Source: Cycas panzhihuaensis
Lineage: Eukaryota; Cycadophyta
Assembly (NCBI GenBank): GCA_023213395.1
Contig: CM041465.1
Location: forward strand, 139,941,741 to 140,005,740
Direction: 5' to 3'
Length of the DNA: 64,000 nucleotides
Program-made: the position numbers and the translations under genes
The notes under the pieces: generated by a model
Database searches by the model: none
What the model saw: the letters and a program-made list of their open reading frames with translations, nothing else
Told to the model about the DNA's origin: nothing
Shown: piece after piece, positions 37,021 to 49,608 of the stretch
How positions within the stretch are numbered: the stretch's first letter is position 1
Layout of the letters: the number at the start of each line of letters is the position of its first letter

Positions 37021-37860
37021 AGACCATTGGAAGGAATCCTTTCGATGTAAGTGGGTTATGGGGGTGGTTAGTATGGCATAATGTCAAATAAACCAATGAT
37101 AGAATCTTGTAAGCCCTAGGAAATCCCATAACTGGGTTAGGATTTTTGGGGTTGGCTACTTGGTGATGACAAAGATTTTATCAGGATCCACCCAAACCCT
37201 TGTAAGGGATATAATATGACCAACATATTGTAGTTTAGATTTCCTAAACTTATATTTGGAGAGTTTAGCATATAGTTTATTCTCAGCCATGATTTGAAGG
37301 ACTATTTCTAGATGTAGTATGTGAGCAGTCATGTTTGAGCTATAGATAAGAATATCATCGAAAGAGACAACGACAAATTTTTGCAGGTATGGGGAAAAGA
37401 TCTTATTCATGAGGGCCCGGAAGGTGGATAGAGCATTACATAGGACAAAGGGCATGATCTAGAACTCAAAGTGGCCATGGTGGGTTTCAAAAGTTATTTT
37501 ATGTTGATTCTCTAGCAAGATAAGGATTTGGTAATATCTTAACTATAAATCAAGTTTGGTAAAAATTGTAGTACCATGGATCTCATCTAATATATCATCG
37601 ATTCATGGCATGGGGAACTTATTTTTTATAGTGATTTTATTGAATGCATGATAGTCAATGCAAAGTCTGAAAGAGCCATCCTTTTTGCAAACTAAAACAA
37701 TGGGTGCCACATACGAACTTTTACTAGGTTGGATGATACCCATGTCTAGCAATTCCCTCATGATTTTTTCAATTTCATTTTTCTGGAAATAGGAGTTCTT
37801 GTATTATTGAAGGCTAATCGGGTCTTGTAAAGTTTGTAACTCAATAGTATGATAACAACC
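37021..37860 (-). pseudogene. Element K reverse transcriptase
   Basis: Minus strand: I-D-D-I-L-D-E near 37,600, F-T-K-L-D-L near 37,560, M-P-F-V-L-C-N-A near 37,450 (family M-P-F-G-L-x-N-A), F-D-D-I-L-I-Y-S near 37,360 with both catalytic Asp, and V-G-H-I-I-S near 37,220. The 37,156-37,455 part is open for 99 codons. Confidence 0.9.
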
Positions 37861-38059
37861 TTGATTAGGTAGGGGGCTGGTAGGTGACAGAGCAAATACA
37901 GATTGGTATCAGACTAATACTTACTAAATATTAGGGTGAATACCCAAAGGGGCCTAGATATGGTTGAGATAAACAGTGTATCCTATGTTACCATTGAGTT
38001 GTTGGCATATTTAGGTGGGTGAGATTACTTTGTTTGGGGGGGGCTTGCATCTTATAAAG

Positions 38060-38620
38060 TTTATGTGATCAGCCCTTGTGATCTTTAAACATAATGCATG
38101 GGTCCATGGATGACTTATTAGTGTTATAAGTTCCTAGAGTTTGGAGACATTGTACACTAAGAATTACATCTGACCCACCTATGGACAAGGTATAAAAATC
38201 AAATACAAAGGTATATGAGCCAATATGGATCATGAGGTTTTTTGTTGATCCTATACAATGAAGGGTATGATGACTAGGTAAGGAGTAGGTAAAGCCTATT
38301 TTAAGTTATATGTAAAGGTTCAACTGTTAAGCAATGGAGATATCAATGAAATTTAGTGATATGCCACCATCAATCAAAATGGTAATTAGGGTTTTTCAAA
38401 GTATTCCTTTGACTCGAATCAGTTTAGGACATGTAGTGGAGGTAATGGCTAATAAGGAAACTTCAAGTTTAGGATTTAGAGATAACTCGTCAATAGGGTG
38501 GTCTTGGAGTTCATCATCATATTCATGCTCAGTCATATGGTCATCTTCCAAAGATAAGTTAGGGTCAATTATGAAGACCATCTTCCTAGATTTATAGATT
38601 CTACCACGACCATAGGTCTA
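38060..38620 (-). pseudogene. Element K protease
   Basis: Minus-strand D-G-G-I-S-L-N-F-I near 38,355 corresponds to the gypsy protease D-S-G-x-T-x-N-F-I. An acidic linker with E-H-E-Y-D-D-E-L reads open at 38,396-38,581. The site keeps the Asp, but Ser is Gly. Confidence 0.7.
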
Positions 38621-39640
38621 TTTTTTAGAACATTACATACATAGACTAACTTCCTGATGATGTTGTGCCTCTACTAGAGTGATGTGTATAGACTTTGAAG
38701 ATGGTTCCTCAATATGCTACTTGAGAGATGTAGACATGGTGCCATCTAATCATGGGAGCGATCATTGGTAGTTAGTTGGACATGGTCTTTGGGACCAGAC
38801 AGTATCAGCTTGTTGGGATTGTGAAATCCAAGTGGAGTCTTATCTGAATAGAGGAGGCATTTTTGTGGTAAACTCTACTTCTACTACTTTATCCATATTA
38901 ATTGCATCTTTTAGAGTAGATAGGAAGATTATCTTCAGGCATATTTGGATGCATTCTTTAAGCCCAAACATATATGTATCTATCTCTGTCTATTTATCAA
39001 GTTGCTAATCAACCCGATTACGTAAAGTTTGGAACTCATCAGTGTATACTTCGATAGAGGATACTTGCTTCAACCATGTTAGTTATATGAAAAAAGATTA
39101 GTTCCAAGTGTCTTCATACTGCTCAAAAAAATAGGTAGAGAAGTGTGCCCAAGATTAGCTAGAAGGGTACTCCTGCTTCCACCATGGGAACTAATGATGT
39201 GCCTTCCCATCTAAGTGGATGGAAACAAATGTAAGTTATTTATTTACTGACATTAGGTTGAGTGTGAAGTAGGACTCTAGTTTACTAATCCATCTTTGTG
39301 TGCTATGCTTCTTGAGATCTAGATCAAATGTGGGTATATGGATCTTATGATAAAATGGTTACTGTTGATGTGGATGCAGAGTCATAGTTTACTATTATGT
39401 GGGGCTGACTAGTGACAAAGGAGAGAAGTTATTTAACCTGTAAAGTACATTTTTGATATCATCGTGGGATGCTAGGTTTGACATTCTTGTGTGAAATTCT
39501 ATATGTATAGTAGCTACTTCATTTTTAACCTTCTCATATGTGTGGTCTAAGTCTTCCTTGATTTTTTTCTGAATGTTGGTGACTTGGGTCTTAAGTACCA
39601 AGATTTTGTTACTATTACTTTAAGGATCCATGGAGAAAGG
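38621..39640 (-). pseudogene. Element K gag
   Basis: Minus strand begins near M-D-P at about 39,630 with a coiled-coil-like K-E-D-L-D-H-T-Y-E-K-V-K-N-E (39,395-39,601 open), typical of chromovirus gag N-termini. Decayed pieces V-P-M-V-E-A-G near 39,180 and V-E-F-T near 38,870 follow. A zinc knuckle was not resolved. Confidence 0.65.
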
Positions 39641-40900
39641 GCATAAAGAAATGGGAATAGGTAGAAAGAAGGGGAAAGAACAAAGTGGGAAAGATCAAGA
39701 AAGAACAGGACGTAAGAGTAAGGGAGTTGTTAAGGGGAAGAGAAGGGGACAAATAAGGAGATTGTGGGGTGTTTATAGCCTATTGACCCCAAATATTTTA
39801 CATAAATAAGATATCAAGTTCTCTTAAACAAGTGAAAAAAACTCATTTAGATGGGGTATATAAGGTGTATGGGGGGTTAGGAGTGGTGAGACCCACCAGT
39901 GAATAGGTACTGAAATATGTAAAAAAATACTAGTATGTACCGACCTAGTACAAACTAACCAATATAATGTGTTGATCGAAATGAGGTATATAGTTGTAAG
40001 GGTTTTTTATTTTTTTTCTTTTTGTTCTTCTTTCTTCTTGCTTTATTTTTCTCCTTTTTACTTTTTTCTCTCTCTCTCTTTTGTAGTAAGTTTGACTACG
40101 CTAACAAGTTCTAAGTTTAGGCAGTAAGAGGAACTTCTTTTTCAAAATATTAGGTGACTTATAGTCTAAACTCAGAAGTGGAATATGTATATCAGAATAT
40201 CCTACCAACCATTAGACAAGGTGTTCTTGGTCTTATAGGCCTACCAATAAACTATAGAAATTTAGGGCAAGTAGCTTCATGGCACTAACCACTAACCACT
40301 ACACTATAAGACTTCAACGATTGATAGTTTTCCTATGCTAGGAAGAAATTGGGACATAAAGGGGTCCTCTTATATAATCGAAGTTATGTGGAGGTGCACT
40401 TCCATAACCAGGTTCTGTCTAAGGCTTAGTCTAGGAGTGTTATCTCTAGTCCTTCACATAAGGGGTAGAACAGCCATAATGTGCTTAGTCAGAATGATAG
40501 TTCCCTATGATATTTAAAGACCCCCGGTGTAGGGTCTTTACCTAACTACTTGGGTAGCTACCTACCAGTGTTATCTACCTAGGAAAGGAGGTGGGAAGGA
40601 GAAAGGGTAGCTTCCTAGCAGTGTTATCTATCCTTGAGATATAATTCAATGCAAAAATTAAAATATAGAAATGAAATTAAAACTAGATGAAAAATAAAAG
40701 GATAAAGTACTAGTGTTACCTAAGGAGAAAATTCCCATTTTCTCCTGACTCTTGGAATTCCTAGTACTATCCCTCAATCTTCATGGAGAGAGTACTAAGC
40801 AAAGGTATTTCCTCAATCTTTACTACGGTAGAGAGAGTACTCTATTTATCAGGCAAAAAAAAATTCTAATTTCCTAGGTAGCTTCCTACGATCGCAACGC
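39641..40900 (-). other. Element K leader, no gene seen
   Basis: Between gag and PBS. Contains a run of T/C-rich DNA near 40,010-40,080 and direct repeats of GCTTCCTAGCAGTG-like sequence near 40,560-40,630. No coding recognised. Confidence 0.55.
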
Positions 40901-40913
40901 GGCTTTGATACCA
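40901..40913 (-). other. Primer-binding site of element K
   Basis: Reverse complement reads TGGTATCAAAGCC, one base from the initiator tRNA-Met site (CAGAGCC), two bases from the LTR. Confidence 0.82.
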
Positions 40914-40915
40914 CT

Positions 40916-41331
40916 TGGGAGGTTTCTTCTCATAAGAGCTCTTTGAGATAGCAAAAAAATAACAATTGTAACTACTTTGTTCTGTCCAATAAAGAAAACA
41001 AATTAATAAAGAATCTCATAAGTACATAAGAGCACCAAATGATCACCAAAATAGAGAGTATCATAGCACAATCTTTATAAAAAGTTCCATCAAGATAACC
41101 ATCATTTATAATTTATGACCCTTATATAGACAAAAGAGGGTCTTTTATACACAATCTTATTGGTGGCCTAAGCAACCTTACATTATATTGGATGGCATAA
41201 CAACTTTACATACCATTGGCTAGCTTGTCACCTCATGTACAAAGTTCTATAATTAACTTTATCTCTTAACTTCCTAATAGTTTTCTGTATAATAGTGTTT
41301 TACATAACTAAGTGAGATGAGTTATGTAACA
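40916..41331 (-). repeat. 5' LTR of element K (416 bp)
   Basis: Plus-strand ends TGGGAGG and GTAACA; matches the 3' LTR. Confidence 0.9.
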
Positions 41332-41332
41332 T

Positions 41333-41930
41333 TCAACCCCTTTGGTCCTTATGACTAACAAAGTCATTGCTAATTTATCTTCCAAGATATTACTTGTATA
41401 TTTGGGGTTCTTGGCATCTTTATCATAAACAATAAGACCATATTTTATAATTAGGAGGTAGATAAACTATGCACTAAATTTTAGATCACTTATAAGACAT
41501 CATCCCCTTATTATTCATAGGCTAATAACCAACTTGAAGTATTAAATAACATATTAGCTTCTATTTTAAAATTAATGTTATTTTCATCCTATAGAGACTA
41601 GCACATCTATATTTTCCCTACTCTCTAGACCTATTATATGTCCCTTTGAACTATTACAAGTATGATACCATTTTCATTAGTTTATACCTTAGAAGTAATG
41701 TTTCCCCTAGAAGTAGAGATTCCCTCTCTAAGGATCTTACTCGAGGAATATACAAATGAAAGAGACTACTTGATGTTGAAGCAATGGAGGAAATACACTT
41801 AATAGGTAAAGGCCCCTATGATAAAAGGTTATACACTCATGCATTCACACTCAAGGAAAAAGTCATTAAATTGGAGTATTGAATAATTAATTTCATAAGT
41901 TTATTCTTAAATTAGGAGGGTTTTATCCTA
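41333..41930 (+). pseudogene. Element J integrase, second part (with right copy of the 184-bp duplication)
   Basis: 41,333-41,516 repeats 34,512-34,696. It continues with N-N-Q-L-E-V-L-N near 41,525 and P-L-E-V-E-I-P-S-L near 41,705, matching gypsy G-Q-x-E-x-x-N and P-I-E-V-E-I-P-S. The end is lost near 41,930. Confidence 0.78.
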
Positions 41931-42278
41931 CTTTCTTTTAAAATATTAATCATAAAATAAGAAATGAGAGTACAAATAGGATTTGACAATATTCACTTTA
42001 TTGTAGCAATAGATTGATTATAGAAATAAGAGTATCAAAGACCAACTACATAAACAAGATCACCAATATAACATCATAGTTCACTAATTATTGAATCTCA
42101 AGTATATAATAGTGATCCCTATAATATTCAATGAGGTTTTATATAGAAAAATAAAGCTTCTTGCATGAATTCCATTAGAAAGAGTAAATGGCATATGTAT
42201 GAATATTAAGAGATAACATTAATAGTTAAATTTCATAGTCACATATGCTAGTAGTCAAGTCCCATAGTTAAAGGGACA
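41931..42278 (-). repeat. Probable 3' LTR of element L
   Basis: Ends (plus) GGGACA directly before the tract 42,279-42,291, which equals K's polypurine tract. A minus-strand TATATAAAAC and a later AATAAAG fit promoter and poly(A). The left boundary is uncertain. Confidence 0.6.
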
Positions 42279-42419
42279 AGTCCCCTCCCTTGTGATGTTG
42301 ATTCTCTAAAGCTAATAAGATGTGGATGTTGATAGATAAATCCTTTAGATTCCTACATTACTTATTCTAGTTTATAACTAACACACTATGCAAGACACTC
42401 ATAAATGATTTTGTTGTGA

Positions 42420-42720
42420 AGGTAGTGTCAACAATTGGCCAAGATATGATAAGGAGGAATAATAAGGAATTTCTCTTTATTAAGGATAAGGATGAATAAT
42501 AAGGAATTTCTCTTTATTAAGGATAAGGAGGATAGTTTTGAAGGTGGTGTCTTTACTAAGGTACTTTCTAAGGTAAGAAACATGGAAAACATAATGAAGT
42601 TTAGTGTTAAGGAGGAGTTCAATGGCATAGATAACTTCCCCAATATGTTGGAGTATTTTGTGCAAATTGTAATTATGGGTGATAAACTTGTGATTTTTGT
42701 TTTACTTTAAGGGTTCTTGT
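42420..42720 (-). pseudogene. Element L integrase tail
   Basis: Minus strand: I-G-E-V-I-Y-A-I-E-L near 42,635 and V-F-H-V-S-Y-L-R-K-Y near 42,580, matching the K-type GPY/F and chromodomain linker. Open for about 60 codons. Confidence 0.75.
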
Positions 42721-44229
42721 TTATATGATTGTAGGCACAAAATATAAGGTCACCAATTAAAAAAGGAATGATTGGAGTAATTCCAATTAGCAAGTCATTT
42801 CATGTGGTTCTTGGTGGTGGATAGGTTCTACTTAAGACTATGAAGAATTTAGTCCATCTCTTAGAGTTTTTATTGGATAATGATTATACATTATTCGATA
42901 ACAAGGTTGTGGTAGGATGGTGGGGGATAACTATAAAAGGCCATGAATGGGGACATACTAATAAAAGAGTGATCACAAGAGTTGTACTAGTATTGAATGA
43001 GGGCTAATTAAAATGTCCATTTACTCTAATATTTTGAGGTAAAATAATATAAGTAGGTTTCTAATATTCTATTAAGGACTTTTAACTAACCATTAGTCTA
43101 GGGGAAATATGCTAAACTCATATTACAATATATTCCTAGTGCATTAAAAAGTTCTTTCCAAAATAAACTTGTAAATTTAGTGTCCTGATCATAAACTATG
43201 GTGGAAGAAAGCCCATAGAGAATAAAAATTAGATGGATACATACGTAAATAAGGCATGAGACCTTATAGGAGGTATGGACTAGTAAGAAGTTGGCATACA
43301 TAATTAACCCATCAATAATAACTAGGATGGAGTTGAAACCAATAAATGATAGAGGTTAGAGATAAAGTTTATAGTAATGTCTTTCCATTTAACTAGGGGA
43401 ATATATGGAAAGCATAATGAATTTTGGTGCTAAGGAGGAGTTCAATGGTATGGATAACTTCCCCAATATGTTGGAGTATATTGTGCTAATTGTAATTATG
43501 GAGGATAAACTTGTGATTTTTGTTTTACTTTAAGGATTGTTATTTATATGGTTGGAGGCATAAAAATGAAAGGTCAACCATTGAAAAGGAATGATTAGAG
43601 CAATTCTAGTTAGCAAGTTATTTCATGTGGTTCTTGGTGGTGGATAGGTTCTACTTAAGAGTATGAAGAAGTTAGTAAATTTCTTAGAGTTTTTGTTGGA
43701 TAATAATTATACATTAGTTGGTAACAAGGATGTGGTGGGATGGTATGGGATAACTATACAGGGCCATGAATGGGGACATACCAATAAAAGAGTGATGACA
43801 AGAGTTGTTCTTGTATTGAATGAGGGCTAATTGAAAGGTCCATTTACTCTAATACTTTGAGGCAAAATAATATAAGTAGGTTTCTAATATTTTATTAAGG
43901 ACTTTTGACTAACCATTGGTCTAAGAGCAATATGCTAAACTCAGGTTATAATATATTCTCAGTGCATAAAAAAGTTCTTTCTAAAATAAACTTATAAATT
44001 TGGGGTCCTAATCATAAATTATGGTGGAAGAAAGCCCATAGAGAATAAAAATTAATTGGATACATACATAAAAAAGGCATGAGGCCTTATAGGAGGTGTG
44101 GACTAGTAAGCAATTATCATACATAATTAACCTATCAATAATAATTAATATGGAGTTGAAACCAACAAATAATATAGGCTATAGATAAAGTCTATGGCAA
44201 TGCCTTTCCATTTAACTAGGGGAATATAT
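42584..44229 (-). repeat. 823-bp tandem duplication in element L integrase
   Basis: 42,584-43,406 and 43,407-44,229 align throughout, joined at ATGGAAA[AG]CATAATGAA. Each copy carries the same piece of integrase; D-Q-D-T-K-F-T-S and N-M-S-L-A-Y are readable at 43,098-43,301 in the first copy. Confidence 0.88.
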
Positions 44230-44720
44230 AAAGGTTGGAGGAGTCTTGGCTATGCCATTATCTTAGTTTTCTTACATAGGTACATGTGATATTCTAAGAT
44301 GAAGGTGAAGATATTAGATTTTATAGATGGCTAGTAGAAGTTGGTGTGGATGTGATAATAAGTGCTATTGAATCTAAAATGGCCTCTTAATAGAGTGGAA
44401 TGATATTTGGAAAGGATGTAGGGAATGAGAGAGGATATATGATGGATAGAGATATAATTATTATAGAGGAGATGATTGTCATGTAAAGACTAATCCTTTT
44501 AAGTGTATACCTTTATAGACCATTGAGAGTAATCATCATAGGATTGATTGGCAGAGGCCAACTCAACTATCCAAGTAGGTTGAAGTTAGGAGATAGCATG
44601 AAAATTGGGTTTAGAAGGAATATGAGAGGGAGTATTATCAACAACATTGTCCTTTCCCTTATAGGTTATGGTAAAGTCAAACACCTAGATTCAATTAATC
44701 CACTTAATTTATTCTTCTTA
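44230..44720 (-). pseudogene. Element L integrase zinc region
   Basis: Colinear with K's zinc-module and linker part. Only short matches remain, so identification rests mostly on position. Confidence 0.45.
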
Positions 44721-45760
44721 TAGGATTTGTTAGATGAGAAGATGGTAAAGGTTATGGTGGTTAGTTAGGATTGTAAAGTTGGAGCCAAAGGGGTATTGGT
44801 ACCATTTATCCAAGGCATGCAAAATGGATTTTATCTTTTTTTGATGGGTGGAGAGATAACACTCATGTTCTTTAAGCTTATGATTATTAAATATAATAGG
44901 ACAAAAATTTGGTATAAGTACTACACCCAAGTCAAAACCAAAGGTGTTGTATTTAAGTTAAAATGGTCGAGAGAAATTGGGTATGGCCAAGATAAGAGTA
45001 GAATTCATAGTTACTTAAAGAAGGCTAAAGGCTTTTATTACGATAAGGGACCATCAAAACAAGTTTGTACAAAGTTTGAGGGGTGGTAAGTGAAATGTAG
45101 TCTTTGATAAGATATTAGTAGAAGCTAATAAGTCTAAGGAAAGATCATAATTAAGTGAGGTTTTTGAGCATCAAACAAGTGACAATAATAGAGGTTTATC
45201 TAGGTCAACATAAATACCCTTAGAGGAAATAATGTAGGGAAAGTATTATAATTCATATTTCCTAAATTTACACTTTGATAATTTGACATGTAGTTTTTAT
45301 TGAGCAAGGATTTAAAAGATGGATTCTAAGTGCTAGAGATGTTAGGCTAAGAAAGAGTTATAAATGAGGTCATCAAAAAAGATAATGACAACTTTTTAGA
45401 AATATGAGACAAATATTTTATTTGTTAGAGTTTGGAATATATAAGAGTATTATAGAGACCAAAAGACATGGTACGTATAGAAAGCAATTTTATAACAATC
45501 CTCAAGGACAATGGAGATTTAATAGTGCCCAAATTAGAGCTAATTCTTAGAGAATATTGCATCATTATGAATTATGTCTAATATATAATTAATCCAATGG
45601 GTTAAGAACATTTTTTTAATCATGATTTTATTAAGCTCTAGGTAATTAACACATGACTAAAAGGATCCATCATAATTTTGAATAAGGTCTTGGTTGAATA
45701 ATTCCCATATCTATAAGTTCAATTAGAATCTTTTTAATTTAATTTTTTTAAAGTATAAAT
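44721..45760 (-). pseudogene. Element L RNase H and reverse transcriptase
   Basis: RNase H: H-E-C-Y-L-S-T-H-Q-K-K near 44,855 and L-T-N-H-H-N-L near 44,750 (44,730-44,930 open). RT: F-F-D-D-L-I-Y-N-S near 45,370 with both catalytic Asp, and H-S-[HQ]-V-L-I-I-L near 45,650. Order and spacing follow K. Confidence 0.78.
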
Positions 45761-47024
45761 TATGATAAGGTTTAAGGCTAATGGGGTCATGAGGGTTTTC
45801 TAGTTTTATACTATGGTAAAAGTCATAATGTGGTGGAGGACTAGAAGGAAGAAGCGTAAAGACCAACTGGTATTAGTTAGGGATTTATTAGATGTTAAGG
45901 TGGATTGTGGGTTAGGATTCAATGTTATTAATATGGACTATGTAACCCATGCTATTATTTAATCACTTATGTGTCTAATTAGGGTTATTAAGGGTGGGGG
46001 GTATTAGATACCATAAAGTTTGTGTGCTTGTCATAGGTTATCCTTAAATAAGATGAAGGGGTTAGTGGGAGAGTTATTTGTATTATATGTTCTTAGGGTT
46101 TAAATCCATAGGACTGTTAAGATGGTATTTGATCCTCCTATAGATAGAGCATAGGAATTAGATACCAAATAATAGGTGTTAATCTAGATATGTAAATTCT
46201 AGATTATCCTTATATAGTTATGAGTATGGTATCCTAGTAAAGAGAAAGTGAAACTAGACTTGGGGATAATATATAGGTTGATTTGTTTGGCAAGGAATGT
46301 GCTAATGAAGTTAAACAACATGCCATTATCAATCAAGATGGTTATGGTGGTTTTACAAAGCATGCCTTTGACTCTAAGGGGTTTAGGGCTTGATGTAAAA
46401 TAAATAGCTATTAAGGAGACTTTAGGTTTGAGATTATGAAAGGACTCTTATAATGGATCATCACTTGGCTCATGCTTTTAATTTGGGTCTCTATCTACAA
46501 AGAGGTTGGAGTCAACTGTGAAAACCATACATATTCATATGATCATGGGTCCACTTTTGTAAGCATCTAATATAGAGGCCAACCTCTCAATGTCTATTCA
46601 CTCTGGTTATAATAATATACAAGAGACCTAAAATCTACTCTAGTATTATACTATACAGATCATCCATACATTAGTACTATTGATCTACTAGGTGAGGATG
46701 TAGGTAGATGGGAGGATCTCAATGAAAGGTAATTGGCCATTCTATTATGAATTCTACTTAGACTGCTTTTGCCATGGATATGGCCTCTCTAAGAGTAATT
46801 ATAAGAACTAGCTTAAGGAAGATTTGAATATTGTGTTTAAGACCAAAAGCAAATGTATCAATATTAGTCAGTTGACCAAGAGTTTGAGATACTTGATTCT
46901 AAAGGGCCTAGAACTCCTCAATATTTATTTTAATTGATGGTGTCTACTTAAGGCAAGTGGGTATAATCTTTTAATGCTAAAAGAAGGGAATTATTTTACT
47001 AAAGTGAGCATCATGATTTGGGGC
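45761..47024 (-). pseudogene. Element L protease and gag remains
   Basis: Colinear with K's 37.9-39.6 kb. A short match to the K protease region lies near 46,300-46,400, where the plus strand GTGCTAATGAAG resembles K's GATATCAATGAA context. No domain is open. Confidence 0.5.
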
Positions 47025-47310
47025 ATACACCTTATGATGAGTATATACTAGTTTATACTCTAAAATAAGTATAAATTATATCTTCCTTAGGACACATGCT
47101 TAGGAGCACTACAATTCATAATAACTATAAACTAGTTGAGACTTTACAATGAGTATAAACTAGATAATGCTTCATTATGAGTATAAACTATCATATACAT
47201 ATTATTCCCCTACAATCTAAACAAATTTAAAAGATTTAAACAAATAAAAAGCATAAACTTTATGATAATTATAAATCAGTTGAACACATTGTGATGAGTA
47301 GAAACTACAT
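47025..47310. repeat. Irregular tandem repeat with ATGAGTATAAACTA motif
   Basis: The motif [AT]TGAGTATAAACTA recurs about seven times at irregular 25-45 bp spacing. Not coding. Confidence 0.7.
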
Positions 47311-47333
47311 ATACATACTATCTACAAAAACCC

Positions 47334-48205
<872 letters not shown>

Positions 48206-48236
48206 ATCTATCTATCTATCTATATATATATATATA
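48206..48236. repeat. (CTAT)n(TA)n microsatellite
   Basis: Five to six CTAT units followed by TA units. Confidence 0.9.
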
Positions 48237-48258
48237 AGATACACAAATAATATACATA

Positions 48259-48937
48259 TGAGTGTCTAAAAGGATCTTATTCTTCTATAAGTACATACAA
48301 ATTACTCAAAGAGGTTAATTGCAACTCTCCCAAAACTCACATAGTGGGCTTACCTCTCCTTAAAAATCCCTCATACTCTTAGTCCCTTACTTTAATTAGA
48401 AGCCCCACCATCATGTTATTGAGGACTCTATTTATGATCCTAAAATGTTGTAGAGGTATGATTAGTATTATCTCAAATCCTCATATACCCTAAGTGAGTC
48501 CTCTTAATCTAAGTTTAGGTAGAGTACCTCTAACTAACCATTAGCACCTTTAATAGCTAATCTCTCTCTACTACTAATCAATCCCTCTCAATTATTAGAT
48601 CCATATGAGTGTCTAAAAGGATCTTGTTCTTCTATAAGTACATACAAATTACTCAAAGAAGTTAATTACAACTCACCCACAACTCACATAGTGGGCTTAC
48701 CTCTCCCTAAAAAGCCCATACTCTTAGTCCATTACTTTAATTAGAAGCCCTACCATCATGTTATTGAGGACTCTATTTATGATCCTAAAATGTTGTAGAG
48801 GTATGATTAGTATTATCTCAAATCCTCATATCCCCTAAGTGAGTCCTCTTAATCTAAGTTTAGGTAGAGTACCTCTAACTAACCATTAGCACCTTTAATA
48901 GCTAATATCTCTCTACTACTAATCAATCCCTCTCAAT
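48259..48937. repeat. 347-bp direct tandem repeat, second copy cut by a LINE
   Basis: 48,259-48,605 and 48,606-48,937 are near-identical; the second continues after the LINE at 49,592 (AATCAATCCCTCTCAAT, then TATTAGATCC). Non-coding, function unknown. Confidence 0.9.
48921..48937. repeat. LINE target-site duplication, left copy
   Basis: AATCAATCCCTCTCAAT, repeated exactly at 49,592-49,608 after the A-rich tail. Seventeen bases suits target-primed LINE insertion. Confidence 0.92.
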
Positions 48938-49591
48938 AAGGAGAAGAGATGTCAAGTGGCGCCCTCCAGATGCATCATGGGAAAAAGTTAACTTCGATGG
49001 AGCTGCCAAGGTAACCCCGGAGAGGCGGGAGGGGGTGGCCTCTGTAGGGATCCTGGTGGTAACTTGAGATGGGCTTTCGCGGAGTATCTGGGTGTGCAAT
49101 CGAGCCAGAAAGCTGAGGTTCGGGCTATGTTGAGGGCGACAACTCTGTTGGATGAGGAGAATATACAAAAAGTGATAATAGAAGGTGATTCTATGTATGC
49201 AATAAAATGCTTGAGAGGGGAAGCAGACCTTGGTTGGGATAACATAGATATTTTCAGGGATGTCCAGGATGTTTTGGGTTCTAGAGCTGAGATTCAAATT
49301 CAGCATATTTATAGGGAAGGAAACTCAGTAGCAGATTGGTTGGCAAACTGGGCTGTGTCAAATAAAAGAACAAAAGTCTGGAAAGAGGAGTACCTGGAGG
49401 AGTTATTGAGACTAGTAAGGGCAGATGCACATATGGGAGAGCTAGTCATATGAGAAGACCTAAACTTGGGCTAGACCATGGGCCTGTCATGGTCATCTTT
49501 TCTAAGCCATATGGCATTGATGTACTGGATTTGGGGACCTAGTTAAAACCCCTGTAATATTATTTTACCTTATAAAAAAAAAACAAAAAAA
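48938..49591 (+). mobile_element. 5'-truncated LINE (3' tail with RNase H)
   Basis: A 654-bp insertion with an RNase H coding end, a short 3' UTR, an A-rich tail (about 49,575-49,591) and a 17-bp TSD. GC content is clearly higher than its surroundings and it has no Gln-type stops, so it is recent. Upstream RT and endonuclease are missing, as in aborted reverse transcription. Confidence 0.92.
48954..49453 (+). pseudogene. LINE RNase H domain (plant RVT_3 type)
   Basis: Starts in frame with K-W-R-P-P-D-A-S-W-E-K-V-N-F-D-G-A; one base is lost near 49,011, then G-N-P-G-E-A-G-G-G and R-D-P-G-G follow. From 49,064 the frame is open for 129 codons to a TGA at 49,451. All four catalytic acids are visible: Asp in N-F-D-G-A, Glu in Q-K-A-E-V-R-A-M, Asp in I-E-G-D-S, and Asp in N-S-V-A-D-W-L-A-N. 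It degrades RNA in RNA/DNA hybrids. Only the frameshift separates it from an intact domain. Confidence 0.9.
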
Positions 49592-49608
49592 AATCAATCC
49601 CTCTCAAT

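Larger units (their letters stand above)
34697..41331 (-). mobile_element. Element K: complete Ty3/gypsy chromovirus
   Basis: LTRs of about 415 bp at 34,697-35,111 and 40,916-41,331, PBS, gag, protease, RT, RNase H, integrase and a C-terminal chromodomain-like region, all on the minus strand. The chromodomain places it among plant chromoviruses (Tekay/Del-like by order; clade not certain). Frames are broken. The flanks carry a 184-bp duplication instead of a clear 5-bp one. Confidence 0.92.
32601..41930 (+). mobile_element. Element J: degenerate Ty3/gypsy, split by element K
   Basis: Plus-strand RT, RNase H and integrase in gypsy order. Integrase is interrupted at 34,696 by K and continues from 41,333. 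A 184-bp segment of the integrase is present on both sides of K. No LTRs found. Stops and frameshifts are dense, so it is older than A, D and G. Confidence 0.82.
41931..47330 (-). mobile_element. Element L: decayed chromovirus related to K
   Basis: Minus-strand order: 3' LTR, polypurine tract, chromodomain-side tail, integrase, RNase H, RT and gag-side remains. Sequence follows K but is much more decayed. An 823-bp segment is tandemly duplicated. The right end and 5' LTR were not found; the limits are approximate. Confidence 0.78.

Noticed and set aside
48259-48937. 347-bp repeats as the two LTRs of an element
   Set aside because: They are directly adjacent with no internal region, PBS or polypurine tract and lack TG...CA ends.
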